From Lachnospiraceae bacterium (lineage in GTDB: Bacteria; Bacillota; Clostridia; Lachnospirales; Lachnospiraceae), in the NCBI GenBank assembly GCA_910575775.1, contig CAJTEY010000009.1, forward strand, positions 1 to 64,000: a DNA stretch of 64,000 bases. Reading direction: 5' to 3'. The first letter of the stretch is position 1, and the number at the start of each line of letters is the position of its first letter. The position numbers were made by a program, and so were the translations under genes. The notes beneath the pieces are model-generated. The model saw only the letters and a program-made list of their open reading frames with translations. It was not told the DNA's origin and did no database searches. Below, one piece after another: positions 26,668 through 36,238 of this stretch.

Positions 26668-26944
26668 GTTTTTCTCCATTTCTGCGCTGCTTTTTGCGCA
26701 TATCGAGTTTATGGCAAGCAACGCGCAGACATAAATCTCGCGATTGAAAATTTTAATTTTCAATCTTTTCTCCTCGTTCTCTTCTGTCATACTTTCCGGA
26801 TGCCGTGCGCAGGCATCATCTTGAGCCTCATCCGCAGACTCAGGATGATGCGCGGAAAAAGCGTCCTGTACCGAAGCACAGAACGCCAAAGACCCTGCCG
26901 CAGACGCGGCAAGGCCGAAAAGGAAGCAGTTCTGGTTTCGGCAG

Positions 26945-27071
26945 AATGCCATCAGACTGCCATGTATCTGACTTATCCTTTTACAAGGCTTCACAGTGAC
27001 CGACTCGCAGGGCTTTTCACCCTATTCCATGTGCCGCAAAAGCGGCTGCATCTGATGCCGTATCCAATTAT
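26945..27071 (-). promoter_or_regulatory. Cobalamin riboswitch
   Basis: The minus-strand leader carries the B12-box region: AATAGGGTGAAAAGCCC, then GTCGGTCACTGTGAAGCC and AAGGATAAGTCAGATACATG. This matches the core of the adenosylcobalamin riboswitch class. It controls the binding protein, permease and ATPase genes below. The 280 bases between it and the first gene hold several stems, including CATCATCCTGAG / CTCAAGATGATG (about 26811-26846) and a perfect GATTGAAAATT hairpin near 26742-26765. None has a clear T-tract, so the switching mode is not obvious. Confidence 0.85.
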
Positions 27072-27077
27072 GGTGCC

Positions 27078-27106
27078 AGTGTAACACAGTCCCCCCTTTT
27101 TGTCAA
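27078..27106 (-). promoter_or_regulatory. Promoter of the corrinoid uptake operon
   Basis: TTGACA and TACACT are 17 bases apart on the minus strand, placing the transcript start just before the riboswitch. Confidence 0.8.
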
Positions 27107-27166
27107 AACTCTGTTCACGGGCAGGCTGTCTGCTGTATTTCAGCCTTGCGCCTAATGTCAGCGCAG

Positions 27167-28753
27167 CTATCTTAGTTTCACTACCACCGTACCATCCAAC
27201 ATTTTCACATAACCAGACTGGGGATAAGACGGCATCTTTAACACTTCCTCGTCCTCCCCGGCTCCTGCATCGAAAACTACCTTCACATCCCGCAGCATCA
27301 CGTTCTCAAAATAAGCCGGATATGTGCCCGCATAGGTAATTGCCGTTGATTTGTTACAGCCGGATATGCCCATCAGCCGCTGTGATCCTGGCATCTCCTG
27401 CAAAATCTCAGATACCTGCCCGACAAAAAGAACCTCCGTCTCACCCGGCACATACCCTTCTGTCCGTTCCACCTCCGCCAGGATCTCTGTCATCAGAGAG
27501 AGCGTTGCCTTGCTCTCCACCTCCTTTTTCACATACACGGCATTGTCTGTCTGGATATAAGAAAATACAATAAAAGAGAGAAGGATCACAATAAAAGCGT
27601 GAACTGTCCGATCTGCGGCGTTCTCCTTCGAAGTCCACTTCCAAAGTAAAAGCGGAAGAAGATACAGAAGCCACACCGCATATACCATCAGATCATGTAC
27701 ACTCGTGTTTAGCAGCCTCATCATGTAAGCCGCAAAGGGCAGGACTGCCGCCAAAAGCGTCAACAAAAGCCATTCCGTTTTTACCCCCCCCCCTCTTTCA
27801 AACTGGGTTTTTCTCTGCCTTACCAGACGCACGGCAAGATATACGCACACACCAAAGAGCAGCATATTTACAGTCCATACGACAGGATAAGGATAGATGT
27901 TTTCATCTTTTGCCAGAAAATGTGCAGCCCCTTCCTTAATACACGAAACCATCCGGCTCCAGACATTTTCCTGGTTATCCCACAAATTTGTCACACTGTC
28001 ATAATATCCTTCCGCCAGAGGAGTCCCCGCCAGCCCGCAGACTATTTTCATCAGCAAATAGTATATGCCTCCTCCCGCCGCCAGCATACCGACACCAGAA
28101 ACGCCGTCCCAAAACACTTTCGGCGCTCCTTTGTTCTCTATAATGCTCTGTACGGAAAGCAGTATCATCAATACGACAGATACCGCAAAATAGCACTGGT
28201 AAAGGGCCAGGGAACAGGTAACGGCAAGTGCGCCCGTCACCAGGTATCGGAGCCTGTGACTGCCGGCATACATCCGCCAGCCGTATGCGCCCATGACCGC
28301 TAAGAACAACGCAAACATATCTACTGCCAGCCACGGCATATAAGAAGCCGCCACGGCTGTTACCGAAATATTCACCGTCATAATTCCAGCCGTGAGAAGT
28401 ACTTCCGGCCAGCTGGAAAGGCAGAACATTTTACAGACCAGAACTACTGCAAGCCCTGTCCAGAAAAAAGCCGCCATCCCAACACTCCAAGGCATCAATA
28501 ACCCCGATCCCGTCGCTTCCCTGTACAAAGGTTCAAGTACCCTCCCCAAACCGATCTGATGTTGATGTGCCTCAATAGAATCATAAAAATCAAACACAGC
28601 ATCGTGGGAAATGCTCAAATTGAACAGCGCAAACCCATGTGCAAAGAGTCCCAGCAAATAGGTGCAGATCATTCCCCTTACCAGAAGTTTCCTGTCCTCA
28701 TCATAAAAACCAAATGTATGAAATATTGAATTTCTGTTCTCAGCAGTATCCAT
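27167..28753 (-). CDS. Multi-pass membrane glucosyltransferase-like protein (GtrII family)
   Basis: The 528-residue protein has about ten to twelve membrane helices. The segment NLSISHDAVFDFYDSIEAHQ, then GRVLEPLYREATG, resembles the GtrII domain of enzymes that move glucose from a lipid carrier onto surface polymers. AGGAGG lies 12 bases before the chosen ATG; an upstream extension lacks a site. A hairpin ATATCGCTG / CAGCGATAT lies in its leader at 28811-28838. It stands alone with no cell-wall genes beside it. Confidence 0.75.
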   Translation of the reverse strand: MDTAENRNSIFHTFGFYDEDRKLLVRGMICTYLLGLFAHGFALFNLSISHDAVFDFYDSIEAHQHQIGLGRVLEPLYREATGSGLLMPWSVGMAAFFWTGLAVVLVCKMFCLSSWPEVLLTAGIMTVNISVTAVAASYMPWLAVDMFALFLAVMGAYGWRMYAGSHRLRYLVTGALAVTCSLALYQCYFAVSVVLMILLSVQSIIENKGAPKVFWDGVSGVGMLAAGGGIYYLLMKIVCGLAGTPLAEGYYDSVTNLWDNQENVWSRMVSCIKEGAAHFLAKDENIYPYPVVWTVNMLLFGVCVYLAVRLVRQRKTQFERGGGVKTEWLLLTLLAAVLPFAAYMMRLLNTSVHDLMVYAVWLLYLLPLLLWKWTSKENAADRTVHAFIVILLSFIVFSYIQTDNAVYVKKEVESKATLSLMTEILAEVERTEGYVPGETEVLFVGQVSEILQEMPGSQRLMGISGCNKSTAITYAGTYPAYFENVMLRDVKVVFDAGAGEDEEVLKMPSYPQSGYVKMLDGTVVVKLR

Positions 28754-28844
28754 ACTTCCAGTGTTCCTCCTTACTTTAAATTGTATACCTTTACTAAAAC
28801 AAAGGATTTTATATCGCTGCATGCGGGTTCAGCGATATAGCCGT

Positions 28845-28890
28845 AAAAAGGCGCTGAATATAGGTTCTACCTAATATCCGGCGCCTTTTT
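28845..28890. terminator. Bidirectional terminator behind tpiA
   Basis: A long stem (GGCGC with an AT-rich middle CTGAATATAGG / CCTAATATCCG) is flanked by AAAAA and TTTTT. Confidence 0.85.
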
Positions 28891-28912
28891 CATATCACTT
28901 TACATGCTTATC

Positions 28913-29659
28913 TTATGCGTTCACAATCTGCCCAAAATCTGCCTTTAAGGACGCGCCGCCGATCAGGCCGCCGTCAATGTCAGGCTTTGCAAGAAGCTCC
29001 GCTGCATTGGCTGCATTCATGGAGCCGCCGTACTGGATACGCACTGCCTCTGCAGTCGCCTCGTCATACATCTCAGCGATGCAGTCACGGATGCCCTTGC
29101 AGACTTCCTGTGCCTGGTCGGAAGTTGCGGTCTTGCCTGTTCCGATCGCCCAGATAGGCTCGTAGGCGATAACCATACCCTTCACCTGGTCAGCGGTAAC
29201 GCCTGCCAGATCGGACTTGATCTGCAGTCTGATCCAGTCCATCGTCACGTTCATCTCTCTCTGCTCCAAGGACTCGCCGCAGCAAAGAATAGGCACAATG
29301 CCCGCCTCCAACGCCTTCCGTACTTTCTTGTTCAGGAAAGCGTCATCCTCCTTGAAGTACTCTCTTCTCTCAGAGTGGCCGATGATCACATACTCCACGC
29401 CTGCATCTTTCAGCATGGGAGCGGAAATCTCGCCCGTGTACGCGCCCTTGTCTTCGATATAGAAGTTCTCAGCGCCCACATGTACGTTTGTGCCCTTGAC
29501 AGCCTCAGCCACAGGCACAATGTCGATCGCAGGTACACAGTAAACCACGTCAACCGCATCGTTCACTACCAGATCCTTTAAAGTCGCGCAAAGCGCAACT
29601 GCCTCACTGGGAGTCATGTTCATCTTCCAGTTACCGGCAATAATTCTTCTTCTAGCCAT
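28913..29659 (-). CDS. tpiA: Triosephosphate isomerase
   Basis: The 248-residue glycolytic enzyme interconverts dihydroxyacetone phosphate and glyceraldehyde 3-phosphate. Family motifs: [13 protein letters not shown] (catalytic Lys), [10 protein letters not shown] (His), the active-site Glu in [13 protein letters not shown], and the phosphate loop [14 protein letters not shown] lies 9 bases before the chosen ATG. It follows pgk by about 105 bases that contain a GCTGCC / GGCAGC hairpin. Confidence 0.97.
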   Translation of the reverse strand: MARRRIIAGNWKMNMTPSEAVALCATLKDLVVNDAVDVVYCVPAIDIVPVAEAVKGTNVHVGAENFYIEDKGAYTGEISAPMLKDAGVEYVIIGHSERREYFKEDDAFLNKKVRKALEAGIVPILCCGESLEQREMNVTMDWIRLQIKSDLAGVTADQVKGMVIAYEPIWAIGTGKTATSDQAQEVCKGIRDCIAEMYDEATAEAVRIQYGGSMNAANAAELLAKPDIDGGLIGGASLKADFGQIVNA

Positions 29660-29764
29660 TGTCGTTATCTCCTTATTTTTCTTTATTCTCGCTCTGCTCA
29701 TCGCATTATTTGTCATCCGCTGCCTACAACGTGGCGTAGTGGCAGCTTCCACATATAGAAAGGC

Positions 29765-30997
29765 TTATTTATCGTCTGCTGCCACTACGCCGGGAAGCTC
29801 CTTGCCCTCCAGGAACTCAAGGGAAGCGCCGCCGCCTGTGGAAATGTGGGACATCTTGTCTGCAAAACCGAGCTGGTTGCATGCCGCTGCAGAATCGCCA
29901 CCGCCGATAATGGTAGTAGCATCCGTCTCAGCCAGAGCCTTCGCAACAGCGATAGTACCCTTTGCCAGAGTGGGGTTCTCGAACACGCCCATAGGTCCGT
30001 TCCACACAACGGTCTTCGCGCTCTTCACTGCGTTCGCAAACAGTTCCTGGGTCTTAGGTCCGATATCAAGACCTTCCTTGTCAGCAGGAATCTGGTCGGA
30101 ATCCACATACTCTACATCAATAGGCGCATCAATGGGATTCGGGAAGCCGGAAGCCACGCCGGTATCAATGGGAAGTAAAAGCTGCTTGCCGAGCTTTTCA
30201 GCCTTCTCCATCATCTCTTTACAGTAGTCGATCTTCTCCTCGTCCACGAGGGAATTGCCGATCTCATAGCCTTTCGCCTTTAAGAAGGTGAACGCCATGC
30301 CGCCGCCGATAATCAGCGTATCGCACTTCTCTAACAGGTTGTTGATTACGTTTAACTTATCTGCAACTTTTGCGCCGCCAAGAATTGCCACAAAAGGTCT
30401 TACCGGGTTCTCCACTGCGTTGCCGAGGAAGTCGATCTCCTTCTGCATCAGATAGCCGACAGCGTTCTCGCCGCCCTTATCCGTGATATACTTGGTAACA
30501 ACCGCAACGGAAGCATGCGCTCTGTGAGCGGAACCGAAAGCGTCACATACATAGACGTCAGCCAGATCAGCCAGTTCTTTTGCAAAAGCCTCTCCTGCCT
30601 CCTTGGGTTTGGTCTCCTCTTTGCCTCGGAAACGGGTATTCTGTAAGAGCACCACATCGCCCTCATTCATAGCTGCAACAGCCGCCGTAGCCGCCTCGCC
30701 GGTCACGTTGTCGTCTTTTACGAAATTAACGGGCTTACCAAGCTTCTCGGAAAGTCTCTCCGCAACGGGTGCTAAAGACTCACCCTCGTTGGGGCCGTTT
30801 TTCACCTTGCCAAGGTGAGAGCAGAGAACTACCTTGCCGCCGTCAGCAAGGAGCTTGTTGATGGTGGGAAGTGCAGCCACGATACGGGTCTCGTCCGTGA
30901 TCTTGCCTTCCTTTAAGGGTACGTTGAAGTCGCATCTTACGAGAACGCGTTTGCCCTTAACATTGATATCATCTACCGATTTCTTATTTAATGACAT
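29765..30997 (-). CDS. pgk: Phosphoglycerate kinase
   Basis: The 410-residue enzyme makes ATP from 1,3-bisphosphoglycerate. It starts [20 protein letters not shown], contains [20 protein letters not shown], and ends with [14 protein letters not shown] and [18 protein letters not shown]. It lies between gap and tpiA. AGGAGG precedes the ATG. Confidence 0.98.
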   Translation of the reverse strand: MSLNKKSVDDINVKGKRVLVRCDFNVPLKEGKITDETRIVAALPTINKLLADGGKVVLCSHLGKVKNGPNEGESLAPVAERLSEKLGKPVNFVKDDNVTGEAATAAVAAMNEGDVVLLQNTRFRGKEETKPKEAGEAFAKELADLADVYVCDAFGSAHRAHASVAVVTKYITDKGGENAVGYLMQKEIDFLGNAVENPVRPFVAILGGAKVADKLNVINNLLEKCDTLIIGGGMAFTFLKAKGYEIGNSLVDEEKIDYCKEMMEKAEKLGKQLLLPIDTGVASGFPNPIDAPIDVEYVDSDQIPADKEGLDIGPKTQELFANAVKSAKTVVWNGPMGVFENPTLAKGTIAVAKALAETDATTIIGGGDSAAACNQLGFADKMSHISTGGGASLEFLEGKELPGVVAADDK

Positions 30998-31097
30998 GTT
31001 TAAATCCTCCTGTATTGTGATTTTTTATGCAGGCAGGGGACTCCCTGTCCGCCGCGCGGGCGTCACGCTGTGAAACAGCAATGTCGCGTGTGCGCAC

Positions 31098-31135
31098 ATA
31101 AGAGAAGAGACCCGGCCCAGCGGCCGAGCCTCTTT
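31098..31135 (-). terminator. Probable terminator between gap and pgk
   Basis: On the minus strand a stem of AGAGGCTCGGCC with GGGCCGGGTCTCT is followed by TCTCTT. The T-tract is poor. The pgk leader (31003-31097) holds GC-rich hairpins and no gene. Confidence 0.55.
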
Positions 31136-31161
31136 GATTTACCGACTATATTTCACAGTGC

Positions 31162-31247
31162 GCAGGTTTGTCTTTTTCAAACCTGCCGATCAAAACTTAG
31201 AATTTGTTAGACGTTGTCTTTTGACGTCTTATAAATTCTTTTTGATC
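31162..31247 (-). repeat. Two-hairpin structured element, copy 5 (divergent, behind gap)
   Basis: On the minus strand the outer stem is GATCAAAA / TTTTGATC, the inner stem AGAATTT / AAATTCT, the apical stem GACGT / ACGTC, and the trailing hairpin GCAGGTTTG / CAAACCTGC at 31162-31186. The order and spacing match the other copies, but almost every stem base differs in both arms. It overlaps the last base of the gap stop codon. Confidence 0.7.
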
Positions 31248-32248
31248 TATGCCAGCTCAGAGAAGTACTTGATGGTACGAACCATCTGAGAGGTGTAGCT
31301 GTTCTCATTGTCATACCAGGAAACAACCTGAACCAGATTGTCCTCGCCTACCATAGTCTGGGTAGCATCGAAGATCGAACCATAGGTGCTGCCTACGATA
31401 TCGGAAGAAACGATCTCATCCTCATTGTAAGCAAAAGACTCTGTAGCTGCTGCCTTCATTGCTGCGTTGATCTCGTCCTTGGTTACGGACTTCTCTACGG
31501 TTGCAACCAGAATGGTTGTGGAACCTGTAGGGGTAGGAACACGCTGTGCGGAACCGATCAGCTTGCCGTTCAGCTCAGGGATAACAAGGCCAATAGCCTT
31601 AGCTGCACCAGTGCTGTTGGGAACGATGTTGATCGCGCCTGCGCGGGATCTTCTCAGGTCACCCTTTCTCTGAGGACCGTCAAGGATCATCTGATCGCCT
31701 GTGTAAGCGTGGATGGTGCTCATAATACCAGACTTGATGCCTGCCAGATCGTTGAGTGCCTTAGCCATAGGAGCCAGGCAGTTCGTTGTGCAGGATGCTG
31801 CGGAAATGATGGTATCGTCAGCCTTCAGTGTCTCGTGGTTTACGTTGTATACGATGGTAGGAAGATCGTTTCCTGCGGGAGCAGAGATAACAACCTTTCT
31901 TGCGCCTGCATTGATATGGGCCTGAGCCTTCTCTTTGCTGGTGTAGAAGCCGGAGCACTCCAGAACAACGTCAACCTTGAGCTCACCCCAAGGGCAGTTG
32001 TTTGCATCGGGCTCTTTGTAGATCTTTAATGTCTTACCATCAACCGTGATGGAATCCTCGCCTGCGGTTACGGTATCTGCCAGAGCATATTTACCCTGGG
32101 AAGAATCGTACTTTAACAGATGTGCCAGCATCTTAGGGCTTGTCAGATCGTTGATTGCTACAACCTCATAACCTTCTGCTCCGAACATCTGTCTGAATGC
32201 CAGACGACCGATACGGCCAAAACCATTAATTGCTACTCTTACTGCCAT
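31247..32248 (-). CDS. gap: Glyceraldehyde-3-phosphate dehydrogenase
   Basis: The 333-residue NAD-dependent type I enzyme has [17 protein letters not shown] at the start, the catalytic Cys in [15 protein letters not shown], and the WYDNENSY motif near the end. The structured element that follows its stop and the operator in its promoter suggest separate control from pgk and tpiA. Confidence 0.98.
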   Translation of the reverse strand: MAVRVAINGFGRIGRLAFRQMFGAEGYEVVAINDLTSPKMLAHLLKYDSSQGKYALADTVTAGEDSITVDGKTLKIYKEPDANNCPWGELKVDVVLECSGFYTSKEKAQAHINAGARKVVISAPAGNDLPTIVYNVNHETLKADDTIISAASCTTNCLAPMAKALNDLAGIKSGIMSTIHAYTGDQMILDGPQRKGDLRRSRAGAINIVPNSTGAAKAIGLVIPELNGKLIGSAQRVPTPTGSTTILVATVEKSVTKDEINAAMKAAATESFAYNEDEIVSSDIVGSTYGSIFDATQTMVGEDNLVQVVSWYDNENSYTSQMVRTIKYFSELA

Positions 32249-32318
32249 TTTTCGTTCCTCCTGAATCTTGTTTTTTTGTTACTTTGCTATATCATTTTGT
32301 CAACCAAATTGGATAAGA

Positions 32319-32336
32319 TTGACAAAATTTTGTCAA
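32319..32336. promoter_or_regulatory. Palindromic operator upstream of gap
   Basis: The perfect 18-bp palindrome TTGACAAAATTTTGTCAA lies just downstream of the predicted gap promoter. A further half site (TTTTGTCAA) is at 32295-32303. A redox (Rex-like) or sugar-responsive repressor is conceivable. The bound protein is not known from sequence. Confidence 0.6.
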
Positions 32337-32343
32337 CGATTTT

Positions 32344-32372
32344 ATTTTACCCAATTTGTCCCAAAAATTCAA
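32344..32372 (-). promoter_or_regulatory. Promoter of gap
   Basis: TTGAAT and TAAAAT are 17 bases apart on the minus strand, with the palindromic operator right after the expected start. Confidence 0.65.
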
Positions 32373-32419
32373 GACGTAAATCAAAATATTTTAGGAAATG
32401 GCCGCAAAAAAATTGCTGT

Positions 32420-32448
32420 TTGTATTTTTTCCCCGCATCTACTATACT
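32420..32448 (+). promoter_or_regulatory. Promoter of the PHP phosphatase gene
   Basis: TTGTAT and TATACT are 17 bases apart on the plus strand, about 50 bases before the start codon. Confidence 0.65.
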
Positions 32449-32499
32449 TGTGGTAGCAGCAGTAAAAGCGTCTTACGCTTGCTGGGAAAGGAGTTTTCC

Positions 32500-33318
32500 A
32501 TGTCAATCACAGCAGATTTTCACTTACATTCTTCTTTTTCCGGGGATTCCGACACGCCTATGGAGCAGATGGTCCTCAGAGGGATCGAACTGGGACTGAC
32601 CGAAATGTGTTTCACAGAGCACAATGACTTTGACTACCCGGTGACCGCCCGGGAGACCGACGGTTTTTTCGAGCTGAATCCCGACGCCTATCTGTATGAT
32701 TTTCTGAAACTCCGTGATATATACGCTGGCCGCATCGCGCTTCTTTTCGGCGTAGAGCTTGGCTTGCAGCCGCACCTCTCCAAACGCAATGCAGCCTTTG
32801 CCAAAGAACACGATTACGACTTCATCATAGGCTCCTCCCATATCTGCCACGGAAAAGATCCCTATTATCCCGCTTTTTATGAGGGACGCCCTCAGGAGGA
32901 GGCTTATCTGGAATACTTTACCTCCATCCTGGAAAATCTGAACGCTTACAGCAATTTTGATATATATGGCCATCTGGACTATGTGGTGCGCTACGGCCCG
33001 ACAAAGGATCAATGCTACTCATACGAAATGTACCGGGAAATATTTGATCAGATTTTGAGGAAGCTGATCTCCCTGGAAAAGGGAATCGAGATCAATACCG
33101 CCGCTCTGGCAAAAGGGATGCGGGAACCGAATCCGTGCACCGGCATCCTGAAACGTTACCATGCGCTTGGCGGGGAAATTATTACTGTGGGGAGCGATGC
33201 CCATGTACCGGGCCAGATCGCCCACGCCTTTGATAAAGCTGCCGAAATTCTGAAAGACTGCGGTTTTCGCTATTATGCCACCTATGAGAAAAGAACACCC
33301 GTTTTCCACAAAATATAG
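32500..33318 (+). CDS. PHP-domain histidinol-phosphatase (HisJ/HisK family)
   Basis: The 272-residue protein has the metal-binding PHP motifs: DFHLHSSFSGD at the start, FTEHNDFDYP, GVELGLQPH, IIGSSHICHGKDP, DIYGHLDYVVRYG and VGSDAHVPGQIAHAF. Such enzymes hydrolyse histidinol phosphate in histidine synthesis, but no other his gene is near, so another phosphoester substrate is possible. AAAGGAG lies 6 bases before the chosen ATG. Confidence 0.9.
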   Translation: MSITADFHLHSSFSGDSDTPMEQMVLRGIELGLTEMCFTEHNDFDYPVTARETDGFFELNPDAYLYDFLKLRDIYAGRIALLFGVELGLQPHLSKRNAAFAKEHDYDFIIGSSHICHGKDPYYPAFYEGRPQEEAYLEYFTSILENLNAYSNFDIYGHLDYVVRYGPTKDQCYSYEMYREIFDQILRKLISLEKGIEINTAALAKGMREPNPCTGILKRYHALGGEIITVGSDAHVPGQIAHAFDKAAEILKDCGFRYYATYEKRTPVFHKI

Positions 33319-33344
33319 CCCCTTTCACACCAGAGGACACTCTT

Positions 33345-35096
33345 ATGAAAAAAATAACAAGGCCCACTCACAAAACAATAAAGAAAACATTATTTACCGT
33401 CTATGCCTTTGTCAGTATCTGCATCACCACATTTATGATTGACCGCATGTTCTCAAATGACTATCCATCCATTTCCCAGCATGTCTCCCTAAACGATTCC
33501 TGGGATATCACAATCAACAATCAGACCCATCGGAACGTTTCACTTGACGAGTTCCGTTTTGATATCGTCAACAAAGGCGATACCATCACCATGATGAGGC
33601 CCCTGCCCAGCCGTCTTGATTGTGTGGGAAACGCCCTTCTGCTGCAGATCCGGCAGAGCGCAGTCAAAATATACGTTGATGCCGACCAGATCTATCAGTA
33701 CGGCTTCGACAGAATCAACCAGAACAAAACCGTAGGCAGCGGATACCTTCCTGTGGAACTCCCCGATAACTATGCCGGAAAAACGCTGAAGCTCCATCTC
33801 ACTGTGGCGGAAGATCAGGCCTTCATCCGGTTCGATCCGATTCGTATTTATGAGTGGAAGAACATCTACCGCGTCATTCTGACGGAAAACAGGGTACCTT
33901 TGTTTCTCGGCTGTTTCCTGTCAATCTTCGGCCTTGTCACCTGCTGCATCACCATTTTCGCCCTGTTGTTCTCCAGCAAATTCCAGCGCATCCTATGCAT
34001 TTCCCTGTTCTCCATCTGCATAGGGCTGTGGACGCTTTGTTATTATAATCTGCTCCTGATCTTTTCCATGCCGCTCTATCTGATCTGTCTGTTAGAGTAT
34101 ATATCCCTCTATCTGGCTCCTCTCCCCCTGCTCATCTATCTGCGGGAAGATGTGACAGCCTTAAACCGTCCCATTATGTATGTGATATACCGCATACTCT
34201 TTATCCTGCAGTCTGCCGCCACCACATGTTTTCTGGCCATCCACGCCCTCAATCTGGTTCACTTTACGGAAACATTAAAATACATGCAGATTTTGATCCT
34301 CTGCCATCTGATCTACTTTGTTATCGTGGAATTTATGAATCTGCAGATCAGCCAAAAGCTCGTTCACAGACTCTTTCTTCTGGGTATGCTTTTGCTTTCA
34401 AGCTGTGTTGGATATGATCTGGTCTTCTATTACTTTGACCGTTATCGTGGTATCACGATCTCTTCCACGAAGGGAGTTGCCTCCCTCGGTCTGGTACTTT
34501 TCATTTTCATTCTGCTTGTCTCATTCTATATCACTCTGACCCAGAACCTGATGCGTGAAACAGAGCGGAATTCCCTTATCAAAAGCGCCTACACCGACGA
34601 GCTGACGCAGATCCACAACCGCCGCTTCTGCATGGAATATATGAGCCGTGTCAGGGAAATGGAAAAACCAAACCATACCGTTTTCTGCTTTGACCTGAAC
34701 AATCTGAAAATAACCAACGATACCTACGGTCACGCACAAGGAGATATTCTGATCAAAAGCGCTGCCGAGGTCATCGTCAAAGCCTTTGAGCCGCACGGTA
34801 TCGTTGCACGGATGGGCGGCGATGAGTTCATCGCCATCGCTGAAACCAACAGCTCGGGGGAAATCTCTTCTATGATAGGAGAGTTTTTGAATGGCATTTC
34901 TCAAAAAAATGTTGAAATCCCGGATCTGCATTTGTCTATTGCCTACGGCTATGCCTCCTGCGGCCCAGAAGAATACAATATCGAAAAAATCTATCAAATC
35001 GCTGATGACAGGATGTATGAGAATAAGCAGGCCATAAAACGATCGGGCGCTTCGCTTTCTCCCGCTCAGATGATGGTTCCCCCGCCAAGTACATAG
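33345..35096 (+). CDS. Membrane diguanylate cyclase with extracytoplasmic sensor and seven-helix domain
   Basis: The 583-residue protein has a membrane anchor at about residues 15-32, an extracytoplasmic beta-rich region to about 185, seven hydrophobic helices (about 185-405; 7TMR-DISM-like plan), and a GGDEF domain. The active loop is intact (ARMGGDEFIAIAE, near residue 491). I see no RxxD inhibitory site before it. It should make c-di-GMP in response to an external signal. It follows the PHP gene by 26 bases. Its last 31 bases overlap the 3' end of mnmA, which is read in the opposite direction. Confidence 0.9.
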   Translation: MKKITRPTHKTIKKTLFTVYAFVSICITTFMIDRMFSNDYPSISQHVSLNDSWDITINNQTHRNVSLDEFRFDIVNKGDTITMMRPLPSRLDCVGNALLLQIRQSAVKIYVDADQIYQYGFDRINQNKTVGSGYLPVELPDNYAGKTLKLHLTVAEDQAFIRFDPIRIYEWKNIYRVILTENRVPLFLGCFLSIFGLVTCCITIFALLFSSKFQRILCISLFSICIGLWTLCYYNLLLIFSMPLYLICLLEYISLYLAPLPLLIYLREDVTALNRPIMYVIYRILFILQSAATTCFLAIHALNLVHFTETLKYMQILILCHLIYFVIVEFMNLQISQKLVHRLFLLGMLLLSSCVGYDLVFYYFDRYRGITISSTKGVASLGLVLFIFILLVSFYITLTQNLMRETERNSLIKSAYTDELTQIHNRRFCMEYMSRVREMEKPNHTVFCFDLNNLKITNDTYGHAQGDILIKSAAEVIVKAFEPHGIVARMGGDEFIAIAETNSSGEISSMIGEFLNGISQKNVEIPDLHLSIAYGYASCGPEEYNIEKIYQIADDRMYENKQAIKRSGASLSPAQMMVPPPST

Positions 35097-36142
35097 TCAT
35101 CTTCGTAAAATACCACGGCCTGTCCGGGGGTTATTGCCCGGACGGGCTTTTTGAATGTAACACGGATCTGGTCTTCGCCCGCTTTCTCAATCACACATTT
35201 TTCTCCCGCATGGGCATAACGTATCTTGGCAGTCACCTCTCTCGGTTCCGGCAGATCCGCCATCCCCATATAATTGATGCGGCCGCAGTACAGCGTATCA
35301 CCGAACACGTCCAGCGCCTCGCCGATCACCACCTCGTCTGTCTCTGGTCTGATCTCTGTGACAAACACGGGCCGCCCCATTGCCAGGTTTAATCCCTTGC
35401 GCTGTCCTACCGTGTAGTGGGTAATGCCCAGATGATGCCCCAGAGTCTCCCCGTCCTTCGTCACAAAGCGGCCGGGCTTTGGCACCCGCTCTCCCGCCTC
35501 TCTGTCGATAAAGGCCGCATAGTCATTGTCTGGGATAAAGCAGATTTCCTGACTGTCCGGCTTGTGCGCCACCATAAGTCCCGCTTCCGCAGCCATCTGC
35601 CGGATCTCCTCCTTCGTGTACGCCCCCACCGGCATGAGCGTATGGGCGAGCTGTTCCTGTGTGAGACTGTAGAGAGCGTAAGTCTGATCCTTTTTCGCCG
35701 TCACCGCGTTTCGAATGGCATATCTGCCGTTTGCAAGCCGCACGATCCCCGCGTAGTGTCCCGTGGCGATATAATCCGCCCCGATCTCCAGACTCCTGTG
35801 GAGCATGGCCTCCCACTTCACATAACGGTTGCAGGCGATGCATGGATTGGGCGTGCGCCCGGCCAGATACTCCGCCACGAAATAATCCATGACTTTTTCC
35901 CGAAACTCCCGTCTGAAATTCATCACATAATGGGGAATATCCAGCGTCTCTGCCACCCGTCTGGCATCCTCCACCGCACTGAACCCGCAGCAGCCTCCCT
36001 GCTCCCCTGCCGCCGCAGGCGTTTCTTCCTGCCAGATCTGCATCGTAACGCCCACCACGTCATAGCCCTGTCTTTTCAATAAAAGGGCTGCCACGGAGGA
36101 ATCCACGCCTCCGGACATGCCCACCACTACTTTTTCTGCCAT
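35066..36142 (-). CDS. mnmA: tRNA-specific 2-thiouridylase MnmA
   Basis: The 358-residue enzyme thiolates U34 of Lys, Glu and Gln tRNAs. It has the PP-loop (VVGMSGGVDSSVAALLL), the catalytic Cys in RTPNPCIACNRYVKW and the second Cys in SQEICFIPDNDY. The C-terminal beta-barrel is complete. The GGAG site is 6 bases before the ATG. Its 3' end overlaps the convergent cyclase gene. Confidence 0.97.
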   Translation of the reverse strand: MAEKVVVGMSGGVDSSVAALLLKRQGYDVVGVTMQIWQEETPAAAGEQGGCCGFSAVEDARRVAETLDIPHYVMNFRREFREKVMDYFVAEYLAGRTPNPCIACNRYVKWEAMLHRSLEIGADYIATGHYAGIVRLANGRYAIRNAVTAKKDQTYALYSLTQEQLAHTLMPVGAYTKEEIRQMAAEAGLMVAHKPDSQEICFIPDNDYAAFIDREAGERVPKPGRFVTKDGETLGHHLGITHYTVGQRKGLNLAMGRPVFVTEIRPETDEVVIGEALDVFGDTLYCGRINYMGMADLPEPREVTAKIRYAHAGEKCVIEKAGEDQIRVTFKKPVRAITPGQAVVFYEDDYVLGGGTII

Positions 36143-36238
36143 ACTAATCTCCGTTCCGAAACGTTTTCATATCTGCGACGCCAGCCGCAAATGTGCTGCG
36201 GCACGAGCAAATCTGCGGTGCGCCTGCATCTGTCTGCG

